Part shown: positions 6,217-14,393 of the stretch, in pieces
Layout: every line of letters begins with the position of its first letter
Numbering within the stretch: the first letter of the stretch is position 1
Source of the DNA: a virus
DNA length: 38,336 bases
Strand: one strand, 5' to 3'
IMG/VR virus record: IMGVR_UViG_3300028384_000183
Location: 1 to 38,336 of that record
The notes under the pieces: generated by a model
The model's database searches: none
What the model saw: only the letters and a program-made list of their open reading frames with translations
Told to the model about the DNA's origin: nothing
Position numbers and translations under genes: made by a program

Positions 6217-7874
6217 CTGATCAGAATCAATATCTAGGTAATCCTAATCTCAAAAAGGCAAACGTTGCTCAAAGTTTTACGCCAGATGAGGTTAAGGAAT
6301 ATATTAAGTGCAGTAAAGATCCTGTGTACTTTATCCAAAAGTACATCAGAATTGTGTCTCTGGATAAAGGTTTGATTCCTTTTGAGATGTATGACTTCCA
6401 AGTTGATATGACTAGGAAGTTTCATGCTGAAAGATTTAATATCGCAAAACTACCAAGACAGTCTGGAAAGTCTACCATTGTGACTTCTTACCTGCTGTGG
6501 TATGTTCTGTTTAATGATAACGTCAACGTAGCAATTCTTGCTAACAAAGCAGCAACTGCTCGTGAGATGTTAGGGCGTCTACAACTGTCTTATGAAAACC
6601 TCCCCAAGTGGCTCCAACAAGGTATCAACCAGTGGAACAGAGGATCACTGGAATTGGAGAATGGAAGTAAAATACTGGCTGCATCTACTTCTGCTAGTGC
6701 CGTCAGGGGTATGTCTTTTAACGTCATTTTTCTGGACGAATTCGCATTCATTCCGAATCATATCGCTGACCAGTTTTTCAGTTCTGTTTATCCTACTATT
6801 TCGTCTGGTAAATCTACCAAAGTAATTATTATTTCTACGCCTCACGGCATGAACATGTTCTACAAACTCTGGCATGATGCTGAGAGAGGTAAGAACGAGT
6901 ATACGACAACAGAGGTTCACTGGTCCGAAGTACCAGGTCGTGATGCTGCTTGGAAAGAACAGACCATTAAAAACACCTCAGAAGAGCAGTTCAGGGTCGA
7001 GTTTGAATGCGAGTTCTTGGGATCAGTTGATACCCTCATCTCCGCATCTAAGTTGCGTACAATGGTCTATGACGAACCTATTACTAGGAATAAAGGTCTG
7101 GACGTATTTACGGAACCAGAACCAGAGCATCAATACGTGATCACTGTGGACGTTGCAAGGGGTGTAACAAAAGACTATTCAGCGTTCACGGTTATTGATA
7201 CTACAACTATCCCATATAAGATGGTTGCCAAGTATAGGAACAACACGATTAAACCTCTGTTGTTCCCGAATATTATACACCAAGTTGCCACCGCATACAA
7301 CCATGCATTTGTTCTCTGTGAGGTAAATGATATTGGCGGACAAGTTGCAGATATTTTACAGTTTGATCTAGAATACGATAACCTTCTGATGTGTGCCATG
7401 CGTGGTAGAGCAGGTCAGGTAGTTGGTCAAGGTTTCTCTGGTAATAAGACACAAATGGGTGTCAAGATGTCCACCACCGTGAAGAAGACTGGGTGTGCAA
7501 ACATGAAGCAGTTGATTGAAGACGACAAACTAATACTTACTGATTATGATGTCATTTCAGAACTGACTACTTTTATCCAGAAAGGACAAGCATGGGAAGC
7601 AGAGGACGGTTGTAATGATGACCTTGCTATGTGCTTGGTTATGTTCTCTTGGTTGGCAACATCTGATTACTTCCGAGAACTGCATGACAATGATGTTCGT
7701 GCTCGGATGTATATGGAACAGAAAGAGCAGATCGAAGCAGACATGGCACCGTTTGGTTTCATTTCAGATGGACTAGATGATGAGACATTTGTAGATCCAG
7801 AGGGTCAGGTATGGAGTAATGCAGAATCTGTTGGTGAGTATGGCGACATGTCATATATGTGGGACTATCGATAA
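6213..7874 (+). CDS. gp17: Terminase large subunit
   Basis: 553 residues. Packaging motor ATPase and headful nuclease that docks on the gp20 portal. The Walker A-type loop is PRQSGKST (81-88), Walker B VIFLDEF (171-177), and the coupling motif IISTPHG (206-212). The C-terminal RNase H-like nuclease begins at VTVDVARG-type residues with Asp313, followed by CEVNDIGGQVAD. Length is close to other cyanophage gp17 proteins and all motifs are present, so it looks intact. ATG 6213 overlaps the preceding stop (ATGA). Confidence 0.97.
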   Translation: MTDQNQYLGNPNLKKANVAQSFTPDEVKEYIKCSKDPVYFIQKYIRIVSLDKGLIPFEMYDFQVDMTRKFHAERFNIAKLPRQSGKSTIVTSYLLWYVLFNDNVNVAILANKAATAREMLGRLQLSYENLPKWLQQGINQWNRGSLELENGSKILAASTSASAVRGMSFNVIFLDEFAFIPNHIADQFFSSVYPTISSGKSTKVIIISTPHGMNMFYKLWHDAERGKNEYTTTEVHWSEVPGRDAAWKEQTIKNTSEEQFRVEFECEFLGSVDTLISASKLRTMVYDEPITRNKGLDVFTEPEPEHQYVITVDVARGVTKDYSAFTVIDTTTIPYKMVAKYRNNTIKPLLFPNIIHQVATAYNHAFVLCEVNDIGGQVADILQFDLEYDNLLMCAMRGRAGQVVGQGFSGNKTQMGVKMSTTVKKTGCANMKQLIEDDKLILTDYDVISELTTFIQKGQAWEAEDGCNDDLAMCLVMFSWLATSDYFRELHDNDVRARMYMEQKEQIEADMAPFGFISDGLDDETFVDPEGQVWSNAESVGEYGDMSYMWDYR

Positions 7875-8110
7875 TGGATCTAGGAGAAGAGTTTGAACTA
7901 GAACATTTACTTCTCGTCAATAGGACATGCACAAAGTGTGGTAAGAGTAAAGATCTTCTCGATGGTTTCTACAAAACTAGAAAGGATAGAGGTAATCTAC
8001 CATCAGCATATTCATATGAGTGTAAGCAATGCACTATCAAGAGGGTAGCAAAGAGTAGACTTACATATAATCCAGTTCCCAGAATTAAAGATGTATACCC
8101 AGACTGGTAG
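7874..8110 (+). CDS. Small CxxC...CxxC zinc-ribbon-like protein
   Basis: 78 residues from ATG 7874, overlapping the gp17 stop (TAATG). Two pairs of cysteines, C19-x2-C22 and C50-x2-C53, with a basic linker (FYKTRKDRGNLPSAYSYE) form a zinc-ribbon/HNH-like scaffold, but no catalytic His-Asn-His can be seen. I recall similar proteins after gp17 in other cyanophages. A helper in packaging or DNA binding is possible; function unknown. Confidence 0.65.
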   Translation: MDLGEEFELEHLLLVNRTCTKCGKSKDLLDGFYKTRKDRGNLPSAYSYECKQCTIKRVAKSRLTYNPVPRIKDVYPDW

Positions 8111-8120
8111 TTCACGTCTT

Positions 8121-8147
8121 GTTTCCCTCATGGAAACTTACCTTTTT
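8121..8147 (+). terminator. Weak stem-loop terminator after the terminase unit
   Basis: GTTTCC-CTCAT-GGAAAC (8121-8137) is a perfect six-base stem, followed by a T-rich tract (8143-8147). Modest strength; it separates the gp17 unit from gp18. Confidence 0.4.
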
Positions 8148-8154
8148 CTAAATA
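8148..8154 (+). promoter_or_regulatory. Late-promoter-like CTAAATA before gp18
   Basis: CTAAATA within TTCTAAATAATAG, 40 bases before the gp18 ATG and directly downstream of a small terminator-like hairpin. Similar elements stand before gp20, the core protein at 13472 and hsp20. The ribosome binding site AGGAG (8182-8186) follows. Confidence 0.55.
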
Positions 8155-8194
8155 ATAGTAAGCATCCGATTGAATCTATCAGGAGTATCCCCAG

Positions 8195-11029
8195 ATGGCA
8201 TCCACACAAATTTCCCCAGGTGTAGCCGTCCTTGAAAGAGATCTTACTAATTCCGTAAATACTACGGTTGATAATGTCGCTGCTGTTGTCGGTTCCTTTG
8301 AAAAAGGACCCGTAGAACAAGTCAGAACAATTTCTTCCGAGAGACAACTCATCGAAGAGTTCGGCAAGCCGAACGATTACAATTACGAATATTGGTTCTC
8401 CGCCGCTCAGTTCCTCCTCTATGGTGGTTCTGTAAAGGTTGTGCGTGCTGCTAACAACGCACTTAAAAACTCTATCGACACCACTCAGGTAACTGCTAGT
8501 ACCTTTGTTTCGAGCGATAATACTTTGACTGTTGCATCTGCAACAAACATCGACGTTAATGATCTGCTGAAAATTAACGACGAGATCCTCAAAGTTACCG
8601 CAGTAAGTGGTGATGATCTCACTGTTGATAGAGCACAGCTCTCTACTGTTGCTGCAACTCACTCTGCTGCAACTCAAATCACTCTGATCGAACCCACCAG
8701 TTCAACTACCACCATTGACATGGCGGGTAACTTGGCAGTTGGTGGCACGACTCTGACCGTTACTGATCAGAACACTGCACTGCAAGCAACCATCAACGGT
8801 TATCTCCGTATTGGTGATGAACTTCTGCAAGTGACTGGCATTGGTGGAACCGATAACAAAGATCTGACCGTCTCTCGTGGCGTTCTGGGATCTACTGCTA
8901 CTGCCCACTCTAACGGCGACACTATCACCAAGCATAATGTCACCGCTAACAAAACTACGATTAACGAGACTACCACCACTGGTGTTACTGCTCCTCTGAT
9001 CAAGAACCTTGACGAGTATGAGGCAACTGTTGAGGAAGCCGCTAACAACTGGAAGTGGGCATCTCGCACTCCTGGTACTTATGGTAACAGTCTGCGTGTG
9101 GTAATGACCGACGCTGGTGCTGACCAAATCCTGTTCCTGGAAAAACCAACTTCCCGTGAATACAACTTCCCTGCTGGTCATGAAGTTGTGGTTTCTGCCA
9201 CCAACTCTCGTGCAAAGGTTATCAACTACTCGCTCGAAATCGAACTGAATGCTGGTTCGACTCTGGTCGGTAAGTTTGAGGCTGGTAAGTTCGTTCACAT
9301 GGGTCTTGCCAACACTGAACTGGACGTTGAAGGTACTATCATTGCTTACGATCCTAAGAAGCGTAAGTTGGAAGTTACCATCGATATGTCCACCTCCACT
9401 GACGTATCTACTGACGTACTGGAAGTTGGCGATAAGGTTTTCCAAACGGATACCCTTGGCGCTGCTGTTCCTAACGTGAACGAGGTTGATGCTTCTGCTG
9501 TGGTTAAGGCAGTTAAGCGTCGTCTGACGGTTGCTACCAATGAAGGTGCAACTAGTTTGGTAGTTAACCAGGATATCGAAGATGATGCACCCTCTGGTGG
9601 TACTGCACTGACTGGTATCAACATCGACAGCATCGCTGACGAGTACGTTGGTCGTATCTATGCCGATAACCAGAAGTGGTCCTCTATCGCTCCTCGTCCT
9701 GGCACCTCTGCTTATGCCGCTGATCGTGGTGGTCACCGTGACCTGTTCCACATTCTTGTCCTCGATGGCGACGGTGGTATCACTGGCGTACCTGGATCTG
9801 TTCTTGAAAAATTCCTGAACGTTTCCAAGGCATCTGACGCTAAGTCTGCTCAGGGTTCCAGCATCTACTACAAAGATGTCATCAAGCAGTCTTCTGAGTA
9901 TATCTTCTGGGGTTCCCATGAGACCGTGCTGAGAGTTGATCTGGACACCAATGCTAACGGTGACGTAGGTCTTCCCGCTTCCAACCGCAAGTTTGACCTG
10001 TTCCAGAACGATGCTGCTATCAAGAGCATCGACGATCCCGCTGGAACTAATTCCCAGTCTGTTCCCCTGATGCATACCAAGAAGGGTTCTACCCTCTACT
10101 ATGCACTGAAAGGTGGTGTAGATGGTTACACCGATGATCGTGACAAACTGTTCGACTCTTACGATCTGTTTAGCGATCCTGAGACTGAGGAAGTGGATTA
10201 CATCCTGATGGGACCTTCGATGTCCAACCAGGAAGACTCCATTGCCAAAGCACAAAAAGTTATTGATATTGCTGCTGTCCGTAAAGACTGCATGGCGTTT
10301 ATCTCACCCGATCGTTCTGCTGTTATCGGTGTTTCTAACAACAACGATATCGTAGAGAAGTCTATTGAGTTCTTCGATAAACTCTCTTCTAGTTCTTACG
10401 CTGCCTTTGATAACAACTACAAGTACATCTACGACAAGTATAACGACAAGTATCGTTACATCCCTTGTAACGCTGACGTTGCTGGTCTGACTCTGAGCAC
10501 CGCTCTGAATCAGGAACCTTGGTTCTCTCCTGCTGGTTTCACCAGAGGTCAACTCCGTAACGCTGTCAAACTTGCCTACTCCCCGCTGAAAGATCAGCGT
10601 GATCGCTTGTATTCCGCCCGTGTCAATCCGATTGTAGCATTCCCTGGTCAAGGCATCGTCCTCTACGGTGACAAGACTGCTCTCGCTACTTCATCTGCGT
10701 TCGATCGTATCAACGTTCGTCGTCTGTTCCTGGTGATTGAGAAGGCAATCTCGACCGCTGCCAAGTCACAACTCTTTGAACTCAATGATGAGTTTACCCG
10801 TCAGGGATTCAAGAGTGTTGTTGATCCATACCTGAGAGGCGTTCAGTCTCGTCGTGGTGTGATTGATTACCTGGTTGTTTGCGATCGTAGTAACAACCCT
10901 GATGATGCTGTTGATCGTGGTGAGTTCTTCGCAGAAATCTTCGTGAAGCCCACCCGCTCTATCAACTTCATTACGTTGCAGTTCACTGCTACTCGCACTG
11001 GCGCATCGTTCTCTGAAATCGCCCAGTAA
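8195..11029 (+). CDS. gp18: Tail sheath protein
   Basis: 944 residues; the contractile sheath subunit of the myovirus tail. The N-terminus (ISPGVAVLERDLTNSV, GKPNDYNYEYWFSAAQFLLYGGSVKVVRA) and C-terminus (INFITLQFTATRTGASFSEI) are typical of T4-type sheath. It is much longer than T4 gp18 (659 residues). The extra length includes two related modules at residues 106-165 and 182-247, each with the pattern 'LTV ... I/L(N/G)DE(I/L)L(K/Q)VT ... LTV.R ... AHS', inserted before the conserved ANNWKWASRTPGTYGNSLRV block. These probably decorate the outer tail surface. Followed by a strong terminator. Confidence 0.95.
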   Translation: MASTQISPGVAVLERDLTNSVNTTVDNVAAVVGSFEKGPVEQVRTISSERQLIEEFGKPNDYNYEYWFSAAQFLLYGGSVKVVRAANNALKNSIDTTQVTASTFVSSDNTLTVASATNIDVNDLLKINDEILKVTAVSGDDLTVDRAQLSTVAATHSAATQITLIEPTSSTTTIDMAGNLAVGGTTLTVTDQNTALQATINGYLRIGDELLQVTGIGGTDNKDLTVSRGVLGSTATAHSNGDTITKHNVTANKTTINETTTTGVTAPLIKNLDEYEATVEEAANNWKWASRTPGTYGNSLRVVMTDAGADQILFLEKPTSREYNFPAGHEVVVSATNSRAKVINYSLEIELNAGSTLVGKFEAGKFVHMGLANTELDVEGTIIAYDPKKRKLEVTIDMSTSTDVSTDVLEVGDKVFQTDTLGAAVPNVNEVDASAVVKAVKRRLTVATNEGATSLVVNQDIEDDAPSGGTALTGINIDSIADEYVGRIYADNQKWSSIAPRPGTSAYAADRGGHRDLFHILVLDGDGGITGVPGSVLEKFLNVSKASDAKSAQGSSIYYKDVIKQSSEYIFWGSHETVLRVDLDTNANGDVGLPASNRKFDLFQNDAAIKSIDDPAGTNSQSVPLMHTKKGSTLYYALKGGVDGYTDDRDKLFDSYDLFSDPETEEVDYILMGPSMSNQEDSIAKAQKVIDIAAVRKDCMAFISPDRSAVIGVSNNNDIVEKSIEFFDKLSSSSYAAFDNNYKYIYDKYNDKYRYIPCNADVAGLTLSTALNQEPWFSPAGFTRGQLRNAVKLAYSPLKDQRDRLYSARVNPIVAFPGQGIVLYGDKTALATSSAFDRINVRRLFLVIEKAISTAAKSQLFELNDEFTRQGFKSVVDPYLRGVQSRRGVIDYLVVCDRSNNPDDAVDRGEFFAEIFVKPTRSINFITLQFTATRTGASFSEIAQ
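8510..8935 (+). repeat. Two tandem beta modules inside gp18
   Basis: Residues 106-165 (8510-8689) and 182-247 (8738-8935) of the sheath share an order of short motifs: NTLTV/TTLTV, INDEILKVTAV/IGDELLQVTGI, DLTVDRAQLSTVAATHS/DLTVSRGVLGSTATAHS. They look like diverged copies of one fold. Nucleotide identity is not obvious, so the duplication is old or the copies have moved as protein modules. Confidence 0.65.
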
Positions 11030-11040
11030 GGCGTTAGTCT

Positions 11041-11072
11041 GAGACCGTCCTAGGACGGTCTCCTACTTTTTC
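11041..11072 (+). terminator. Strong terminator after gp18
   Basis: A perfect 22-base palindrome (GAGACCGTCC-TA-centred, 11041-11062) is followed by CTACTTTTTC, a T5 run at 11067-11071. Classic Rho-independent form, between gp18 and gp19. The palindrome would also work for antisense transcripts apart from the T run. Confidence 0.85.
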
Positions 11073-11105
11073 TTTCCTTAATCAACATATCGGAGTCACA
11101 AAACA

Positions 11106-11792
11106 ATGGCAAATCCTAGAAAAACAGGGAGAGCCCCACGAGAGAATAGAAGACAGCGCCCTGGTCAGGTTGAAAATCGTAATGTCACAACTGACATTAT
11201 TAGTTTCAGAAACCAGATTCGTGAACTTGCTCGCCCTAATCAGTTCCAAGTGGAACTGCAATTCCCTGCGAAGGTTGAAGAAATCTTCCAAGTCAACAGT
11301 GCTGACGTTTCTGAGAACAACTCAACCAGCAACAACGAAGGTGCTCTTCTTTCTACCTTCCTGGTAAAAGCAGCAAACCTGCCTGCTTCTACTGTGGGTG
11401 TGGTTGAGGTTCCTTTCAGAGGTCGTACTCTGAAAATTGCTGGTGACAGAACCTTTGAACCTTGGACTGTTACTGTCCTGAACGATGAGAACTTTGTTCT
11501 CCGTCGTAAACTGGAAGAGTGGTCCCGCATCATCCAGTCCATGCCGATGAACTATCAGACTGCTACCAGCATTGCTGAGTATCAGGCATCTGCAATCGTT
11601 CGTCAGTTCGACCGTCAGAATGCACACTCTGCTGCATATGAGTTCGTAGGTATCTGGCCTTCTAACATCTCTGCCATCGATCTGGCATGGGATAGCAACG
11701 ATACTCCTGAGGAGTACACGGTTGAGTTCCAAGTTCAGTACTGGACTTACGCTAACGACACCAACACTGGTAATGCTGTCGAGACTGACTGA
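11106..11792 (+). CDS. gp19: Tail tube protein
   Basis: 228 residues. Forms the inner tail tube of the contractile tail. The conserved core spans about residues 30-220 (FLVKAANLPASTVGVVEVPFRGRTLKIAGDR, FEPWTVTVLNDENFVLRRKLEEW, YEFVGIWPSNISAIDLAWDSND, YTVEFQVQYW). T4 gp19 has 163 residues; here an Arg-rich, polar N-terminal extension of about 28 residues and a loop with repeated Asn/Ser (about 64-80) account for much of the difference. It has its own ribosome binding site (CGGAG) after the gp18 terminator. Confidence 0.92.
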   Translation: MANPRKTGRAPRENRRQRPGQVENRNVTTDIISFRNQIRELARPNQFQVELQFPAKVEEIFQVNSADVSENNSTSNNEGALLSTFLVKAANLPASTVGVVEVPFRGRTLKIAGDRTFEPWTVTVLNDENFVLRRKLEEWSRIIQSMPMNYQTATSIAEYQASAIVRQFDRQNAHSAAYEFVGIWPSNISAIDLAWDSNDTPEEYTVEFQVQYWTYANDTNTGNAVETD

Positions 11793-11800
11793 TTCTCAAC

Positions 11801-11814
11801 CTACTAAATAGTAG
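11801..11814 (+). promoter_or_regulatory. Late-promoter-like CTAAATA embedded in a palindrome
   Basis: CTACTA-AA-TAGTAG is a perfect six-base inverted repeat that contains CTAAATA (11804-11810). It lies 25 bases before the gp20 ATG. The symmetry may be chance or may affect RNA stability. Confidence 0.5.
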
Positions 11815-11838
11815 GACAGGAATCAAAGAACGTCTGAA

Positions 11839-13446
11839 ATGTCACAATTATTTGGTTATTCTCTTGAACGCAAGAAGGGGGCTGCGAAAGCGTCTCCTTC
11901 TTTTGTGCGTAAAGAGTCAGACGACGCAGCGCAACCTATTGTTGCGGGTGGTTACTTTGGTCAATACGTTGATATGGGCGATGCTGCCAATAAGGCAAGC
12001 GAAGCAGACTTGATTGCAAGATATCGTGAGATGTCCTTGCACCCCGAGTGTGATGCAGCGGTTAACGATGTTGTTAATGAAGCGATTGCTGGCGATCTTA
12101 ATGATCAACCCGTAGATATTGATCTTCAAAATCTCAAAGCGTCACAAACACTTAGGAACAGAATCAAGGAAGAGTTTGATAACATCCTTGTTCTGCTTGA
12201 CTTTGATCGTAAAGCCTACGACATTTTCCGTCGTTGGTATATTGACGGTCGTCTTTTTTATCATAAGATGATCGATACTAAGAACCCTAGTGCTGGCATT
12301 ACGGAACTTAGATATATCGATCCCCGTAAGATCAAGAAGGTTGTTGAGTTTGATAAACCTAAGGATCGTCTGCAACCCATCGATCCACAGACTGCTTCTA
12401 TCGTACCGAAGTCTGTTGAGTATTATATCTACTCACCCAAAGGTCTGAAAGGATACGAGAACAACGGTATCAAGATTGCACCTGATGCTATTACTTACTG
12501 CCACTCTGGTCAGTTGGATATGCAACGCAATTTTGTCCTGTCTCACCTTCACAAAGCAATTAAGGCACTCAATCAACTTCGTATGATTGAGGATTCTCTG
12601 GTCATTTATCGTCTGTCCAGAGCACCCGAACGTCGCATCTTCTATATCGATGTGGGTAATCTGCCCAAGCAAAAGGCAGAACAATACCTGCGTGAAGTGA
12701 TGTCTCGCTATCGTAATAAGTTAGTCTATAACGCTGACACTGGCGAGATTCGTGACGATAAGAAGTTCATGTCAATGTTGGAAGACTTCTGGCTTCCACG
12801 CCGTGAGGGAGGGCGCGGGACTGAAATTTCTACCCTACCTGGCGGGCAAAACCTCGGTGAACTGGAAGACGTTAAGTACTTCCAGAAGAAACTGTATAGA
12901 TCTCTGAATGTCCCAGAGTCTAGATTGGAATCTGATAACAGCTTCAACATTGGTAGATCTGCTGAGATCACCCGTGATGAAGTTAAATTCCAGAAGTTCG
13001 TTACTAGACTTCGTAAAAAGTTTAGTGACCTCTTCAACGATCTCCTCAAAACTCAACTCGTTCTAAAAGGTGTTTGCACCTTAGAAGAATGGGATGAAAT
13101 GAAGGAACACATTCAGTATAACTTCATCGCTGATAACTACTTCTCTGAAATGAAAGAGAAGGAAGTTATGAACGAGAGACTTGCTCTCCTCGCTCAGATG
13201 GATCCTTATGCTGGTAAGTACTTCTCCCTCGAATATCTGCGCCGTAACATTCTGCGTCAGACCGACAATGAGATGGAGGAAATCGATCAACAAATGTCGG
13301 CAGAAATGGATGCTGGTCTGATTGTATCTCCTGCGGAAATGCAACAGATGGAAAAAGCACAGATGGAGATGTCATTGATGCCTCCTGAACCAGAGCAGGA
13401 AGAGGAAGGATTAGATCCTAAGGATTACGAAAAAGGAAATATCTAA
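11839..13446 (+). CDS. gp20: Portal vertex protein
   Basis: 535 residues, close to T4 gp20 (524). Dodecameric ring at the head vertex through which DNA is packaged by gp17. Recognised by the long conserved core (RLSRAPERRIFYIDVGNLPK, EQYLREVMSRYRNKLVY, MSMLEDFWLPRREGGRGTEISTLPGGQNLGELEDVKYF, LKTQLVLKG, EHIQYNF). All expected blocks are present in order; no sign of deletion. The acidic C-terminus (EPEQEEEGLD) is common. Its last bases overlap the CTAAATA element for the next gene. Confidence 0.96.
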   Translation: MSQLFGYSLERKKGAAKASPSFVRKESDDAAQPIVAGGYFGQYVDMGDAANKASEADLIARYREMSLHPECDAAVNDVVNEAIAGDLNDQPVDIDLQNLKASQTLRNRIKEEFDNILVLLDFDRKAYDIFRRWYIDGRLFYHKMIDTKNPSAGITELRYIDPRKIKKVVEFDKPKDRLQPIDPQTASIVPKSVEYYIYSPKGLKGYENNGIKIAPDAITYCHSGQLDMQRNFVLSHLHKAIKALNQLRMIEDSLVIYRLSRAPERRIFYIDVGNLPKQKAEQYLREVMSRYRNKLVYNADTGEIRDDKKFMSMLEDFWLPRREGGRGTEISTLPGGQNLGELEDVKYFQKKLYRSLNVPESRLESDNSFNIGRSAEITRDEVKFQKFVTRLRKKFSDLFNDLLKTQLVLKGVCTLEEWDEMKEHIQYNFIADNYFSEMKEKEVMNERLALLAQMDPYAGKYFSLEYLRRNILRQTDNEMEEIDQQMSAEMDAGLIVSPAEMQQMEKAQMEMSLMPPEPEQEEEGLDPKDYEKGNI

Positions 13447-13449
13447 ATA
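13443..13449 (+). promoter_or_regulatory. Late-promoter-like CTAAATA before the core protein gene
   Basis: CTAAATA spans the gp20 stop codon (13444-13446) and lies 22 bases before ATG 13472. Confidence 0.45.
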
Positions 13450-13471
13450 GTACATATAGTGTGATTGAATT

Positions 13472-13723
13472 ATGCCATCCCAATCTGCCCTTGATATTGT
13501 GAATTCGTTGTTTGCGGGTCAGAAAGATCTTTCAGATTACGTTGACACACAAATGAAATCCCTTGCCATGGACACCATTGGTGACATGAAGAAGGAAGTC
13601 GGCGCAAAGATGTTCCAACCTACCCCTGAGGAACCCGAAGAGGTAGAAGCATCTGCCGAGACCGAAGAACCCGAAGCATCCCAAGAGGAACCTACTGATG
13701 AAACTGATCACGGAGAAAATTGA
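13472..13723 (+). CDS. Probable prohead core protein (gp67/gp68 position)
   Basis: 83 residues. The N-terminal half is helical (SALDIVNSLFAGQKDLSDYVDTQMKSLAMDTIG); the C-terminal half is a Glu/Pro/Thr-rich acidic tail (about 50-83). Position between gp20 and gp21 is that of the T4 internal core proteins gp67 and gp68, which are small and charged, so a scaffold core role is likely although I see no direct sequence match. It overlaps the start of gp21 by 26 bases. Confidence 0.6.
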   Translation: MPSQSALDIVNSLFAGQKDLSDYVDTQMKSLAMDTIGDMKKEVGAKMFQPTPEEPEEVEASAETEEPEASQEEPTDETDHGEN

Positions 13724-14345
13724 AGACGCCAAAATCGTAATTACCGAAGGTAAGAACGGCAAACGCAACACCTTTATTGAGGGTGTATTCTTGCAGGGCG
13801 AAATCACCAACCGTAACGGTCGTCGTTATCCTATCCAAACTCTCGCAAGAGAAGTTGAGAAGTATAACGAAAGTTTCGTTAAGTCTGGTCGTGCTCTTGG
13901 TGAACTGGGTCATCCCGATGGTCCTACCATCAACCTGGATCGTGCTTCTCATCTTATTACTTCTCTGAAACAGGAAGGTAATAACTTTGTTGGCAAAGCA
14001 AGACTTCTCGAAACTCCTATGGGTAAAATCGCCAAGCAACTGCTTGACGAAGGTGTCAAACTCGGAGTTTCCTCACGTGGTCTGGGTTCTATCAAGGAAG
14101 AGAACGGTATCAAAGTTGTCGGTGAAGACTTTATGCTCGCAACCGCTGCTGATATCGTAGCAGATCCTTCTGCTCCTGACGCTTTTGTTAATGGAATCAT
14201 GGAAGGAAAAGAATGGGTACTCGCTGGTGGCGCAGTCCACGAGTCGAAAATTGAGCAAATCAAGAAAAGAATTGATAATGCTGCGGCACGTCAACTCGAC
14301 GAACGTAAGATTTCCGCATTTAACGAATTCTTGAAAAATCTCTAA
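13698..14345 (+). CDS. gp21: Prohead core protease
   Basis: 215 residues, matching T4 gp21 (212). Serine protease of the T4 prohead family that cleaves the scaffold and the capsid N-terminus after (I/L)xE during maturation. Visible motifs: FIEGVFLQGEITNRNGRRYP (26-45), GELGHPD with His72, GVSSRGLGS with Ser125/126, and ADIVADPSAPDAFV (151-164). Start ATG 13698 gives MKLITEKIEDAK, directly followed by the conserved part. It overlaps the preceding acidic gene. Confidence 0.95.
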   Translation: MKLITEKIEDAKIVITEGKNGKRNTFIEGVFLQGEITNRNGRRYPIQTLAREVEKYNESFVKSGRALGELGHPDGPTINLDRASHLITSLKQEGNNFVGKARLLETPMGKIAKQLLDEGVKLGVSSRGLGSIKEENGIKVVGEDFMLATAADIVADPSAPDAFVNGIMEGKEWVLAGGAVHESKIEQIKKRIDNAAARQLDERKISAFNEFLKNL

Positions 14346-14346
14346 C

Positions 14347-14354
14347 TATAAATA
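14347..14354 (+). promoter_or_regulatory. Perfect T4 late promoter TATAAATA before gp22
   Basis: TATAAATA is the exact T4 late promoter consensus, directly after the gp21 stop and 40 bases before the gp22 ATG. It is the best late promoter in the window and fits the need for high scaffold and capsid expression. Confidence 0.8.
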
Positions 14355-14393
14355 ATTAGTAGCAATCACAGCAACCACAGCAAGAGGGACACA

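Noticed and set aside
8702-10255. Long open frame (517 codons) on the minus strand inside gp18
   Set aside because: Mirror image of a highly expressed gene with biased codons; no ribosome site, no domain, and the + frame is a certain tail sheath.
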